In this document: in pieces, positions 54,582 through 64,000 of the stretch
Position numbering within the stretch: position 1 is the first letter of the stretch
Layout: every line of letters begins with the position of its first letter
NCBI GenBank assembly: GCA_003988795.1
Contig: QYAK01000011.1
Coordinates: 248,001 to 312,000 of the forward strand
From: Proliferodiscus dingleyae
Lineage: Eukaryota > Ascomycota > Leotiomycetes > Helotiales > Lachnaceae
Reading direction: 5' to 3'
DNA length: 64,000 bases
Notes under the pieces: generated by a model
Seen by the model: the letters and a program-made list of their open reading frames with translations, nothing else
Database searches by the model: none
Told to the model about the DNA's origin: nothing
Program-made: the position numbers and the translations under genes

Positions 54582-57244
54582 TGCCTCGCCTCGCCTCGAG
54601 TACTCCTTGGGCTCGTGCGGTCTGATCACCGAGCCAACAAATTTTCCCTTTCTACAGTATATAGCAATTGCTCCAATCAGTGCTGCTTGCATCACCGCTG
54701 GCACCTGCCTTGGCTGGATAACCTTTGGTATGCCCTATCTACTACCCTGGCCTGGGCATTTGGGTTGGCCCTTCCATCGCATTTTCGGTTTTGGCCCCTG
54801 GACAGCCTCTCTTGCTTATCTTGAGCCGCACTTCAAGAACATGCCCCTTCCCTTCTCTCTCTCTCAATGCCTGTCGACTCGCTCTCCCTTTCCGAATACC
54901 ACACTGCAACATTGCCGTGCTACACACCACGAACAACCCTCGTCACCCCAGCTACGTCTACATATCCATCGGCGAGGATTTCTCTCGTCTCGTATCAGCA
55001 ACTCCAATCAGAACCTAGACGGCATTTCATCCTCCAGCCTTGCTGTAATCAGAGTGAGCTACTTCGAGAGCCACGGAGATACTTGAGGTCCCGGCTGTGT
55101 GACTCATCCAGGAGATGCCACCAGCCGCACCGCTACCTCAAAGATGATGTTATATCGCCTAGGACTTAGTCTAAATACCTGTGCGAGTATGATCACGATC
55201 TCGAAATATGCACGTGTGATCAGCCGTCACGCCTCAGGTGAGGCGTACTTGGTGGAAGGTAGAAAGAAGCATTCACGGTACGTATTCTTGTTGCTGAACT
55301 GTTCAGTTATGCCTGACATGAAGCTAGCGAAGATTCGGTGATCGAGCTCAAGATACACTCGTGAGTAACACGTGCTTTCCCACCCCCTACTACACCATCA
55401 CCATCGTGCGCTCTAGCATCTCAGCCCATCAGCATGCCCGTCCCCGTCCCCGTCTCCGTCCCCAGTCGGTAGAGCTCGACCTGGCAGCGCATCATCAAGT
55501 AATTTCAAAAGTCGAACAACGCATGAAATACTGGGCAGCCAGCAGCCAGTCGTTCGCAGGTCTTGACGAGCGCCTCCAACAAACATCCCAGCGGGTTGCT
55601 ACTGTAGCTTATCAGCTCACCCGCTCGAAGATAGGAGCAGCGGGCTAACCCCCTCCCCTCCTTCGCCGAACGGCCATTACTCGCAGAGAGGGCTGAATAA
55701 CGTCATGACTATTCTGCTTTCGTAATCTGTAAGCGTGTTTTCCCAAATAGAAACTTTTGTTACCGAAGGCTCATTGCAGCTCGGGCTCTTCTGAGCGCAT
55801 GAATCTGTCGACCAGCTGAAGTTTTTCACCTGCATTTCCTCGAGCCCCCAATACTTCTCGTTCGAGCATACACCCCCACACAAGTCAATATCTATTCTTG
55901 TTTCAAACATTGAATTTCCCGCCTTCTGGGCCACAGCCTCCTTGCGGGTTTCACGTGCATTTCTCACCTGACCATAACTTTTTTGACCGTTTTCTGGATA
56001 GCACTTGAGGGGGGCACCAGCAAGGCAATCAATTTGAGATGTTATCAAGAGATTGGTTGAGTTGCTTTGGTCACTTTCGATAAATTAGTCAGAAGGGCCG
56101 TTTCTCTTGGTCATTCCTCAAGTAGAGTGGCCTGTTTATTGAAAATGTTTGTTTGTCCTACCTCTCAAGGCTTTCCTTGTTAGTCAATCGCCAGAATCAT
56201 ACCACTAGGCGATGTGTATCATTATACCCTCAACCAAGCCACAATAAACTCGCTCGGTGTCTTCTCCCCATTTAGGATCACCGTGCCTTCAGGTCCCCTC
56301 GTCCTTCTGGCCACGGTCTGCCACGGTCCACCATATTCTACCAAGCCTTCACTTCAAAACCAAAGAATCAGAATCAAAACCAAAGCTACGTCTCGCAACC
56401 AGGTCCTAATATTTCAGATCAGACTGTCTTACTTGCAGTTGCTCATCATACCATCATAGCGCAACCTTAAACCTAAAGAGCCAAGCTCCCTTGCCAGATC
56501 GCCTTCGGCGTTTCACGATGCGTGTGATCCTCAAACCCTGTGCTCACCGTATGATCTACTTGGAGTTCTGAGGCCCAGAGCCTCCGGATCTGGAGATTCC
56601 CTTACTCGCAGGTAACTAAATAGGAAACGGAGTATCGGAGGGAGCGGATTGTCCGACAAGCAGGCTCGGAGGAAGGCGGGTTCGTGATATTTCTTAATAA
56701 GGCAATAGCCATGGGTAGGCCAGTACTGAAAGAAAAATTCAGCTCTCTGTCAGAGTTGGAGAATCGATGTGAGACAGGGAAGGAATGGATTTCGTCTTTC
56801 CCGCCGCGCTCAAAACGATGCCAATTTGCAGTCATTTTCGTCATTATGGCTATCTACTAGATGATGTCGTGGTCAGGAATCTACTCTGCCACGTATATTC
56901 ACATGTCAGGAATATATACCATTTAATTAAATTCGGGTCTTCCCGCGAATCTCCTCTCTTTGGAGTGAGGGGGGTGTGCATTCGCTCGCTCGCATTCCAT
57001 AAACCATCATCAACTTGAAGTCAAACAAACACGCTGCCAGTGATTGGGCTCCATTCGATGGACCATCAAATTATTCCCCCTCTTTATCTCGAGTCCCACG
57101 CTCATTTCTTCCCGTACTAGATTTTCCTCGTAGATCATGACTGGGTAATCATTGCCTGGAGTGACCCCGACCGCCCTTTTCGCCTCGCTACCGTTCTTTC
57201 AAAATCATCAAAGCATTCAAAATAAAACAAAGGAGAGATGAAAA

Positions 57245-59127
57245 TCATATCATTCCAGATAGACCTTCCAAAGGATTGATTGTCGCTTTCCGATGCTGTT
57301 GCGCTATTGTCGGCTGCTGAAGCGTGCCCGGCGTAGGCGTAGTGGTCACTGAGCTGGCAGGAGTCATCTGCGGAGTCATCGGCGTTTCGGTCTTGGGTTT
57401 AGCCATAGTCGATGCGCCCAGCGCACGAGTATGTGAAGACTCGCGCCGACGTTTCGGTGCGTCCTTGATCTTTGGATGCGTATGGCACTGCCGCGAAGGT
57501 TAGCGGAACGTCTGAAGACAACCACTGTACTAGTCCCAGTTTAAGGCGCTGGAAGTAAGAACTTACTTTGTAGGCGTGTCTGAACCAGGTGGTGCCCTTC
57601 TTCTTGCTACTCACGAGCGCAACCCACTCGTTACAGCTGCCACATAGACCTTCCCATACATCCGGATTGCCATCCATTCGGCGCGTCTCTTGCGGCTCTT
57701 GGAACGGGCTTCCGGTTGCAGCGCTGATACCATGCGTGAAACTCTTGTCGTACCAGAAAGCGCTATTCTTCAGCACGAGCCATCGTCCTGGCTTGCAAAT
57801 TCCACACCATCCTTCGCGCTTATTCCCATGACCTCTTACCCATCTTGGCGTATAAAGATCACCGTCAAAGCGTAATTCCTGCTCGTGTGGTACCATATCG
57901 GGATCACTCGGATTCATGTCCTCCGGCGGAGGCGGCACTTGTTCTTCGTGTAGGGATGCATACAAATCTGGAGGATCGCTTAGATCGGTGTAGTGTGGAT
58001 GCAACGAATTTGGATCGGCATTGCTTTGAAGCATGCGAAAGAGACCATGAGATAGTAGAGGTGGAGGGTTCTCAAATTGGTGCGGTTCGTGAAAGTTGTG
58101 AGAGGGAAGTAACATGCTGTTGCGGTGAAATCCAGTATTATTTGACATAAGAAGAGAAGGGTGTGATGTCTGTATATTTCCCAGATTCAGTGCGAGCTGG
58201 GCGTTTGGTAACGTTGGAGAGGAGTGTCTTGACGACATGCGTGGAGGATGAGGTGTGAAAACTTCATGACCTTGGTGATAGATGAAAGGAGAGGGACGCC
58301 TATTTGGTGTGGGGGCGTAGGACCCAGTAGACCATCTCTTATTGCGATTGCTATCCATGTTATATGGTGCTGACCGCATACTGGGACGTGGTGATGGGGA
58401 GGCGCGGCCTCTACTCTGTGTTCGAACCAACTCTGAACGGTTTTGAGGCGTCATTCTTGGTGAGGCTACTGGTGATAGCTGAGTAGACGACATAAGAGAG
58501 TTTCGATTTGAGGGAGGTGGATAGTCGGAACTGAAAGATGGCGCTTCAGATAGTGTAGCAGAGAAGTCCTCGTACGAGGGCATCTCAGACAGTGCGCCTG
58601 TGGTTGACATAGTGAATGAAGAGCCAGACATGCGCCGAGAACTATATTGCTGGTCCAGGCTTAGATGATCGCCATCCAATCCAGGTCCGGGGAATCTGAG
58701 ATCAAGAATTGGTGCACTCTCGTCTGTAGAGAACGCTTGGCCGATGCTCATATCTGTGTCGAGATTCTGCAAGTCTATCCCATCATCACAAGGCTTGGAC
58801 TGCCAACCGCCTGTGCTATCTGTCAGATAATGATTCGTATTCATGGCGCTTATCATAATTCTTAGAATACTTACTTTCGCCACCAGATGAAGGAGGGTAG
58901 AAGTCTTGTTGTACTGAATATGTCTGAGGAAGTCCATCATGGATATGCTGCGCTGGCATCGTCGAGGAATCCCATGATGGCAAAGAATTGAACTCTTCTG
59001 ACATACTAAATGGGAAAACAGACTCGTGGATTGTTGCGGGTCGTGGTCTCGATACTGGAGGAGTGGGCGAAGACCACATGCTAAGTCCAACTGGCTCCGC
59101 CTTCACCGATAGTTCATTGGGATTCAT
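57245..59127 (-). CDS. Rua1-type transcription regulator (C-terminal DUF4451 zinc domain)
   Basis: This is a likely nuclear regulator with the C-terminal domain of the Ustilago Rua1 family. Exons 59127-58875, 58819-57567 and 57487-57245 give 582 residues. Residues 1-380 are Ser/Pro/Asn-rich (SEMPSYEDFSATLSEAPS, SPSPRPSMRSAPYNMD) and probably disordered. The Rua1_C domain is at about 395-510: LRFDGDLYTPRWVRGHGNK, GWCGICKPGRWLVLKNSAFW, YDKSFTHGISAATG, GNPDVWEGLCGSCNEW and TWFRHAYK. The last zinc ligands, Cys503 and His506, fall in the final exon (CHTH) after an 79-nt intron. A basic KDAPKRRRESS signal follows. MNPNELSVKAEP is the first ATG in the frame. In smut fungi Rua1 controls a glycolipid cluster; here no such genes adjoin, so targets are unknown. 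Confidence 0.9.
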
Positions 59128-62100
59128 GGTGACCGAGGGGAATGATCTCGGTGGGTAGTCCCTCCTAAACTTGTTGTTGGGGTTGAATGTAAAGGAAGGT
59201 GTTTGTACTTGTTGTTGGCGACTGTTGATGAAGTGAGCATGCTGATCTGCTAGGAATATAGTTGGACGCCTTACAGCTGCGCCTGATGGGAAGAGTCCAT
59301 GACGACGTATCGCCCCCGTCAAGTCTATTATAAGCCGGTGCTAGTGGTCATAAACGTCAGTGATGATAAGTCTTATGAAGAGTTATGAAGCCGAAGACGT
59401 GGAGGCTGTTCCATACTAAGCCAGACCAACGAAAAAAAGGGCGCAAGAATACCTGTAACTTACTAGGCGAGTTAAGATCGGAGGATGTCCCACTAGATAT
59501 GAATGATTTGAGAGGTCTGTCCCGCAAGTGTAAGGAATGCGTAGAGTTTCTGTGGTGGTCCCGCGAAACGAAATTGGACTATGCCTCGCGATGAGGAAGT
59601 GGGTTGAGAATTACTAGATTGAGCGTCGGCGATGACCCAAAAGGAGCGTGAAATGAGTTGTGCTATGCAAGAGTATAGGAACAAACTCGTTTGGTGATCT
59701 GCGCGGCCTGGCTTGATGTAGATGAGAGCCAGCTCCCAGTATATAGAGCAAGAAAAAAGCGAAATTAAATGGCCTTAAAGGAGTGACTGATCGAATCGAA
59801 TAGGAACAGTTGCGATTGGGACGACGCGGAAGAGGTGGAAGAGAGGGGGCACTGGGCGGTGCTGCATCCTTGAATAATAAGAACAGAATTACAGCCCTGT
59901 CCCGGGATCGGGAATGTCTCACCCATGCCAGTGTTTTTGATACAAGCAAAGCTGGACAAAACTTGTGTGGTGAAAAGTCAGGAACGAAGGTTGGCCCACT
60001 ACTCTTGGCATACCAGGGTCTAGGGAGGGGTATATTTGCAGCTGGGAAGTCAGTGCGGTATCGAAACCCGAGAGAAGCTGGGGTCTTCTCTTCGGCTGTC
60101 GACCAATACTGACTTGGGAAGGCTGCGTATCTAAGTAGAAGGGGGTGGCTCGTTTGTGTCATGCGACGCCACATGCTATAGTAACCTTATCTGGGGTAAG
60201 TCAGGCTTAGAAGAGCAGGCCGTGGAAGTGGAGTATATGATGGGTAGGGACTTCCGCATCCTCGAACGATGTAGCAACACACGATGTGTTCACAAGCAGG
60301 TCGAATAGGGCCGGAACAGGATCATTTTGTAACGTCTGGGCTTTACTGATCTGAACAAGCAGCCTGAAATCCGCTATATACGGCCAATAGCGCCGCCGTC
60401 TGCCCTGTTTCTGGAAGCCCTGACCAGCCCACTGCCTACCAGTAAGCTCGCCGATCAGGGATCACGTTTGGTCGCAAGATCTGGCTCCGTTTGAGGATCT
60501 TCCACCCCGGCAGGGAATCTCCCCGGACGTTATGACATGTACTGTAAAGTGCTCCAAGGCATATCAGCCCCAATAATGCTATCGGCGGAGACAACGGCGT
60601 CATTCGCAACTCCGCCAGCCGGGCAGAAACAGGATACACAAAGCATCGCTACAGTATCATGTCCCATGACGAACAATCCGCGGAGTCCAGACTGTATAGC
60701 CCCTAAGCGAGCACACGAATCTGACGACGTGGATGCATCTGTGAGATGGGACGACTGGTAAGGGTTTTGGGTCTTGCAGCAAAAGTTTCATGTTGTCTGT
60801 CGCAAACTGTGAGATTCTGTCGTTATTTGTGGATGTGCGTGTGGAGATGCGGTGAGGTTGGTAGAGAGGGTTGGTGGTGGTTGAGGTTACGAGAGAAAAA
60901 GGGGCGGGGGGGCTGCGTTAGCGAGGCGTTTTGAAATCGCCCAGGTGTCCCATCTGAAACGGCGCCAGCAGGGAAGCGAGGGACAGGAGGGCTGCAGAAG
61001 CTGCACACCGGGTTGGCCAGCAGACCGCAAGGGGAGAGGAGGGAGGAGGAGAAGAGACCCAGCTGGTCGTCCGTTGAGTGGCCAGATTCATAGACCATCA
61101 CGATCCAAAATAGAGTCGCTGACACTGCAGCAGCTGTGCAGCCACACTGCAGACAAGCCAAGACAAGACAAGCCAAACTCGACGTCAACTCGCCGTCGAC
61201 TCCCTCTGGCTCGCCCTCTGAGCACTGAGCACTGGACACTGGACACTGGACACTGAGAAGCGTCGACCAGTGCGTATTCTGCGGCTGTTGCAACACTTGC
61301 TGAGGGCCTGCCCTGCTTACTGGATCTGGACCACCCTCCCTCCCCTCCATCTGATACCGGCTACACGACACAGCACCTTCTCCCTGCCCTCCAGCATCCC
61401 CCATCATAGCACAGGACTGCACAGCGAATCCTTCACGCCTCGTTGCGCACCATTCGCAACGCTCGCCGCCGTCGGGCGCCCAAACTCTCTGCTGTCGGTT
61501 TCCCAGGATACGACAGTAGCTGTTTTCCCCTCGACCTCTCAGAGGTCGCCTTGCCACCAACCGCGGACAGGTCTGGGACGTGGAGCTCAGAGATCTAGAT
61601 CCCACTCCTCTTGGTGAGCGGCGCTCCCTGTTGCCATAATGCTCCATATTGAAAGGAGATTAACGCCGCACGCGTGCGTGTTCTTCTACTTCTGCTTTTG
61701 CTATCTTGTTCTCTCTGTTCCATTGTTCCTCTGCAACTGAGACCCAACAAACGCGCAAGTCTATTCTCAATAGCCAGCCTCTTCCTAGAATCTCCAGCAT
61801 AGAAACGACGGGTGTCCTCTCTTGGATTCTTGGGGCCCGCCTATGGACGATCTCCGCTTGCTAGGTGGTACCTGGCCTCAGCATACTTTGCATGAACTTC
61901 TCCGCTCAATGTGGAAGTTGCATTGCCTGATGTAGATAATCACTGTCAATAATAGAACGCTCATATGAGGATCTTATGCCAATGATGATGGTTCCGGCTG
62001 AATAGAGTATCGATGCACTCAACACGTCCACGCGTCCAGGTACGCTTCATGTTATCGTACTAACGTGATGGCGTTATCATTTCATTATTGCCCAGGATCA

Positions 62101-62386
62101 ACGCATCTTATCGTGGATCATGTTTCTTGTTTCTTGACTGATGCGAGCCTCACTCAGCTCAAGCATCCACCTAATTCATGCAAACATCCGACAAAAGCAA
62201 CCATCTAAAATCGCTTGAGTAGTCTGGCTATTGCATTTCCCCTTAATCGTGAAGACTCATAGCTACGTTGACTGATCCCGCCCCTTCCACGAGGTACCCC
62301 AGAAAGTTGCCTGAATGCTGCCCCGCTCCGTGGCCCCTTGCAATCAGCGCATTTCTTCCAGAAGCAAAATCGAATCCTTCCTCAGC
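59128..62386. promoter_or_regulatory. Long upstream region of the Rua1-type gene
   Basis: These 3.26 kb have no supported gene. Most are upstream of the Rua1-type gene; the right end is the 3' flank of the proline-rich gene. The largest open frame is a 274-codon minus-strand frame at 60823-61647 in GC-rich sequence, of unlikely composition (see rejected list). A small tandem repeat lies at 61221-61255. Confidence 0.45.
61221..61255 (+). repeat. Short tandem (ACTGGAC)n / GAGCACT repeat
   Basis: GAGCACTGAGCACTGGACAC continues with two more ACTGGAC units. Paired GAGCACT and ACTGGAC units make about 35 nt of near-perfect repeat. Confidence 0.85.
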
Positions 62387-63166
62387 CTATTCCTTGTTGA
62401 TTTTACGCCATATTTCTGCTTCCGCCTCCGATAGCTTCTCTCCAGTCTGCCGGGCCCAGTTCTTGGCTGAGTTCCAAACGCTAGACATGTCCGAATCCAT
62501 CCCGCTAGCGTTCTCGGCAGTCTCTGACCATCCAAAGCTTGAGGTGTTATTGGCCTCCTGTGGCCTCCTCTGCTCGCTCGTTTGCTCAGATGCGTTGACG
62601 TTCTGCTGATATCCCGGTGGATGCTCGAGGCTCCTTCGGGGATTTTCAGACTGCCCTGATGAGATCCGAGCAGGGTAGGTTGAAGAAGCAGTGTCTGAAA
62701 TCGACGTGGATGACAACGGAGGCTGTGCTCTCATTGGCATAGCTGGGGCTGGGACGGACAGCTGTGGGGGCAACGTCTGCTGAGTCGATCCAGGTTGTTG
62801 TGGAGCTGGGGTCTGGTAAGGTTGATGGACTTCGTTGGCCTTTGGAGGGGGAGGCACACGCCTGCTTGATGGAGTAGGGACGCTGCCAGGTTGTGGCGCT
62901 GGCGGTCCTTCCACCTCGGACGAGATCGTTTTCGTTGGCTGTAAAGGGACATATCGCTGGGCTACGCTTGCAGTAGGTGCTGGAACTGGAGCAGCACCTG
63001 GTCGCGCTGAGGGATATGTAGGTGTTGAAGTTGTCGTCGTAGCCGGTACAGAGCTGTGAGCCGCTGGTGAGGATCCTACTTGAGGTGCAGTTGTCTGTGG
63101 CGTGATTCCAGGAGCCTTCGAGGCCGCATTAATCGGAGCTTGCGAATAAACTGGGATGCCCGACAT
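62387..63166 (-). CDS. Proline-rich conserved fungal hypothetical protein
   Basis: This is an intronless 259-residue protein. Residues 1-200 are Pro/Ala/Ser/Thr/Gln-rich and disordered (TTTTSTPTYPSARPGAAPVP, RRVPPPPKANEVHQPYQTPA), with several PxxP motifs that could bind SH3 or profilin-type partners. The C-terminal ~45 residues look conserved and helical: FGWSETAENASG, then MSSVWNSAKNWARQTGEKL and SEAEAEIWRKINKE, an amphipathic pattern. I know such short-tail proteins as conserved hypotheticals in Pezizomycotina but have no function for them. The ATG at 63166 is the natural start (MSGIPVYSQAP). There is no signal peptide or membrane helix. Confidence 0.78.
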   Translation of the reverse strand: MSGIPVYSQAPINAASKAPGITPQTTAPQVGSSPAAHSSVPATTTTSTPTYPSARPGAAPVPAPTASVAQRYVPLQPTKTISSEVEGPPAPQPGSVPTPSSRRVPPPPKANEVHQPYQTPAPQQPGSTQQTLPPQLSVPAPAMPMRAQPPLSSTSISDTASSTYPARISSGQSENPRRSLEHPPGYQQNVNASEQTSEQRRPQEANNTSSFGWSETAENASGMDSDMSSVWNSAKNWARQTGEKLSEAEAEIWRKINKE

Positions 63167-64000
63167 CGTCTTGACGAATTGATCCTGTTGGTACGCGTCT
63201 TGGTGGTGGTTGAGGTGCGGAGAATCCCAAAGTGCTTGGGTAAGGTCTTTATGGTATTCGCTATACTCTGGAATAATTAGGTGAGACTATGATTGTGTGA
63301 GAGATGCCGAAGTCGAGATTTAGCTTCTGCTTTTGCATCACTGGAGTTGAGATGAGTTTCGAGACATCCCTTGGTGAAGACCGACCCTTGCCCAATGACG
63401 TACCTACTTGGGTGTCATGTACCGCGAGATTTAGTCTTCTGGCGGCAAACTACAACTACATTACACATGACCGAGCATATTAAGACTACCGTCTCCATTC
63501 ATACCAATCGTAATTTCGATGCATTTCGAGTTGACAAGGAGATATGCAACTTGTAGCATGATGTAGACTACAGCTGATGACAAAGGCCATTTCACCGCAG
63601 TTTTACAATTGATTTTGACTAATACTTAACGACTCTTTTGGCGATGATAATTTTTCGTCTCTGATCAAACAACAGAGGAGCACTCCCACTCACCTCTCAG
63701 CTTACCTCATCCGTTCCTCGAGAGCTTCACGTACAAATTCTAAGTACGTCAAGACGGCGACTTCGTGGACGTTGTGAAAAGGTGCACATGCCAGCTCTTA
63801 CCATTTGGTGCGTTCCGCTGCGATGTCTCGAGAGTTATGGCGGATCATCTTTAAGATGTGGGCTTGGTGATGACTTGTGGAAGCTTTGCACGAGATTTTT
63901 ATATTCTAATCAACAGAGGCATTGCATACGATTCCTCGTTTCTTGACTTAAACCTTTCATGGTTTAGGTCATTCGCGTATTTATTGTGGCGCAAAACATA
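63167..64000. other. Right-hand terminal region, nothing recognised
   Basis: These 834 nt run upstream of the proline-rich gene to the window edge. Open frames are below 65 codons. No part of a further gene could be confirmed. Confidence 0.4.

Larger units (their letters stand above)
52497..57244. promoter_or_regulatory. Very long upstream region of the PHD-finger gene with clustered simple repeats
   Basis: These 4.75 kb hold no gene I can support. Most of it lies upstream of the PHD-finger gene, with the 3' flank of the Rua1-type gene at the right end. Several tandem repeats and a perfect hairpin lie between 53.6 and 54.6 kb and are listed separately. Open frames of about 100-160 codons (for example 54607-55086 plus) start at non-ATG codons or are repeat-built. 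Confidence 0.45.

Noticed and set aside
60823..61647. A 274-codon minus-strand open frame starting at ATG
   Set aside because: It sits in GC-rich low-complexity sequence, has a Cys/Ser/Pro/Gly composition with no domain-like text, includes the tandem repeat at 61221-61255, and lies in the upstream region of another gene. Chance opening is the simplest reading; a homology search could overturn this.

Overview
The window is nuclear DNA of a filamentous ascomycete (Pezizomycotina). Short GT-AG introns of about 45-110 nt split most genes, genes lie on both strands with roughly one per 3 kb, and the proteome is typical of moulds: a secreted GtaA-type glutaminase, a secreted GH28 pectinase, a DUF2457 protein, a Rua1-type regulator and a fungal SLATT protein. 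I infer a plant-associated or saprotrophic member of the Leotiomycetes/Sordariomycetes grade. The class is a guess from protein style only. No rRNA, convincing tRNA, CRISPR array, intact transposon or viral sequence was seen.

Layout, left to right. 0-12.5 kb: a three-exon complex I subunit (NDUFS5 type), an acidic 736-aa unknown protein, a TRA2-like RRM/RGG protein, a secreted GtaA-like glutaminase, a short-chain dehydrogenase, and a fungal SLATT two-transmembrane protein. 13-26 kb: Ap4A phosphorylase (APA2), a Myb/SANT-like protein, a gene-poor stretch with a possibly decayed reading frame, a membrane-anchored patatin lipase with a GC-AG intron, the COPII GTPase SAR1, and a DUF2457 protein. 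29-36 kb: the F1 ATP synthase delta subunit (ATP16), a Cys/His-rich unknown protein, the NatB catalytic subunit NAT3, and a 384-aa unknown protein. 36-44 kb: a gene-free stretch with a recurring short motif, then a divergent pair of a CoA-transferase III protein and a GH28 pectinase. 44-64 kb: tRNA exportin LOS1, LEU2, a PHD-finger protein, a Rua1-type zinc protein, and a small proline-rich conserved protein.

Most genes are unrelated housekeeping functions: respiration (NDUFS5, ATP16), secretion (SAR1), tRNA export (LOS1), leucine synthesis (LEU2), N-terminal acetylation (NAT3) and nucleotide salvage (APA2). I see no secondary-metabolite cluster. The nearest to a functional grouping is secreted or nutrient-related: the glutaminase, which is divergent from an SDR gene, and the pectinase, which is divergent from a CoA-transferase. 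Three minus-strand genes (DUF2457, PHD-finger, Rua1-type) have unusually long upstream regions of 3-5 kb, two of them rich in simple repeats and all typical of complex promoters or long 5' leaders.

I rebuilt exon structures by hand. Each multi-exon CDS given with exact coordinates sums to a multiple of three and stays open across every proposed junction. I found no clear new multi-gene system. The observations most worth checking are the recurring motif block at 36.8-38.5 kb, the decayed frame at 17.4-18.0 kb, the SLATT gene, the GC-AG intron, and the repeat-rich long upstream regions.
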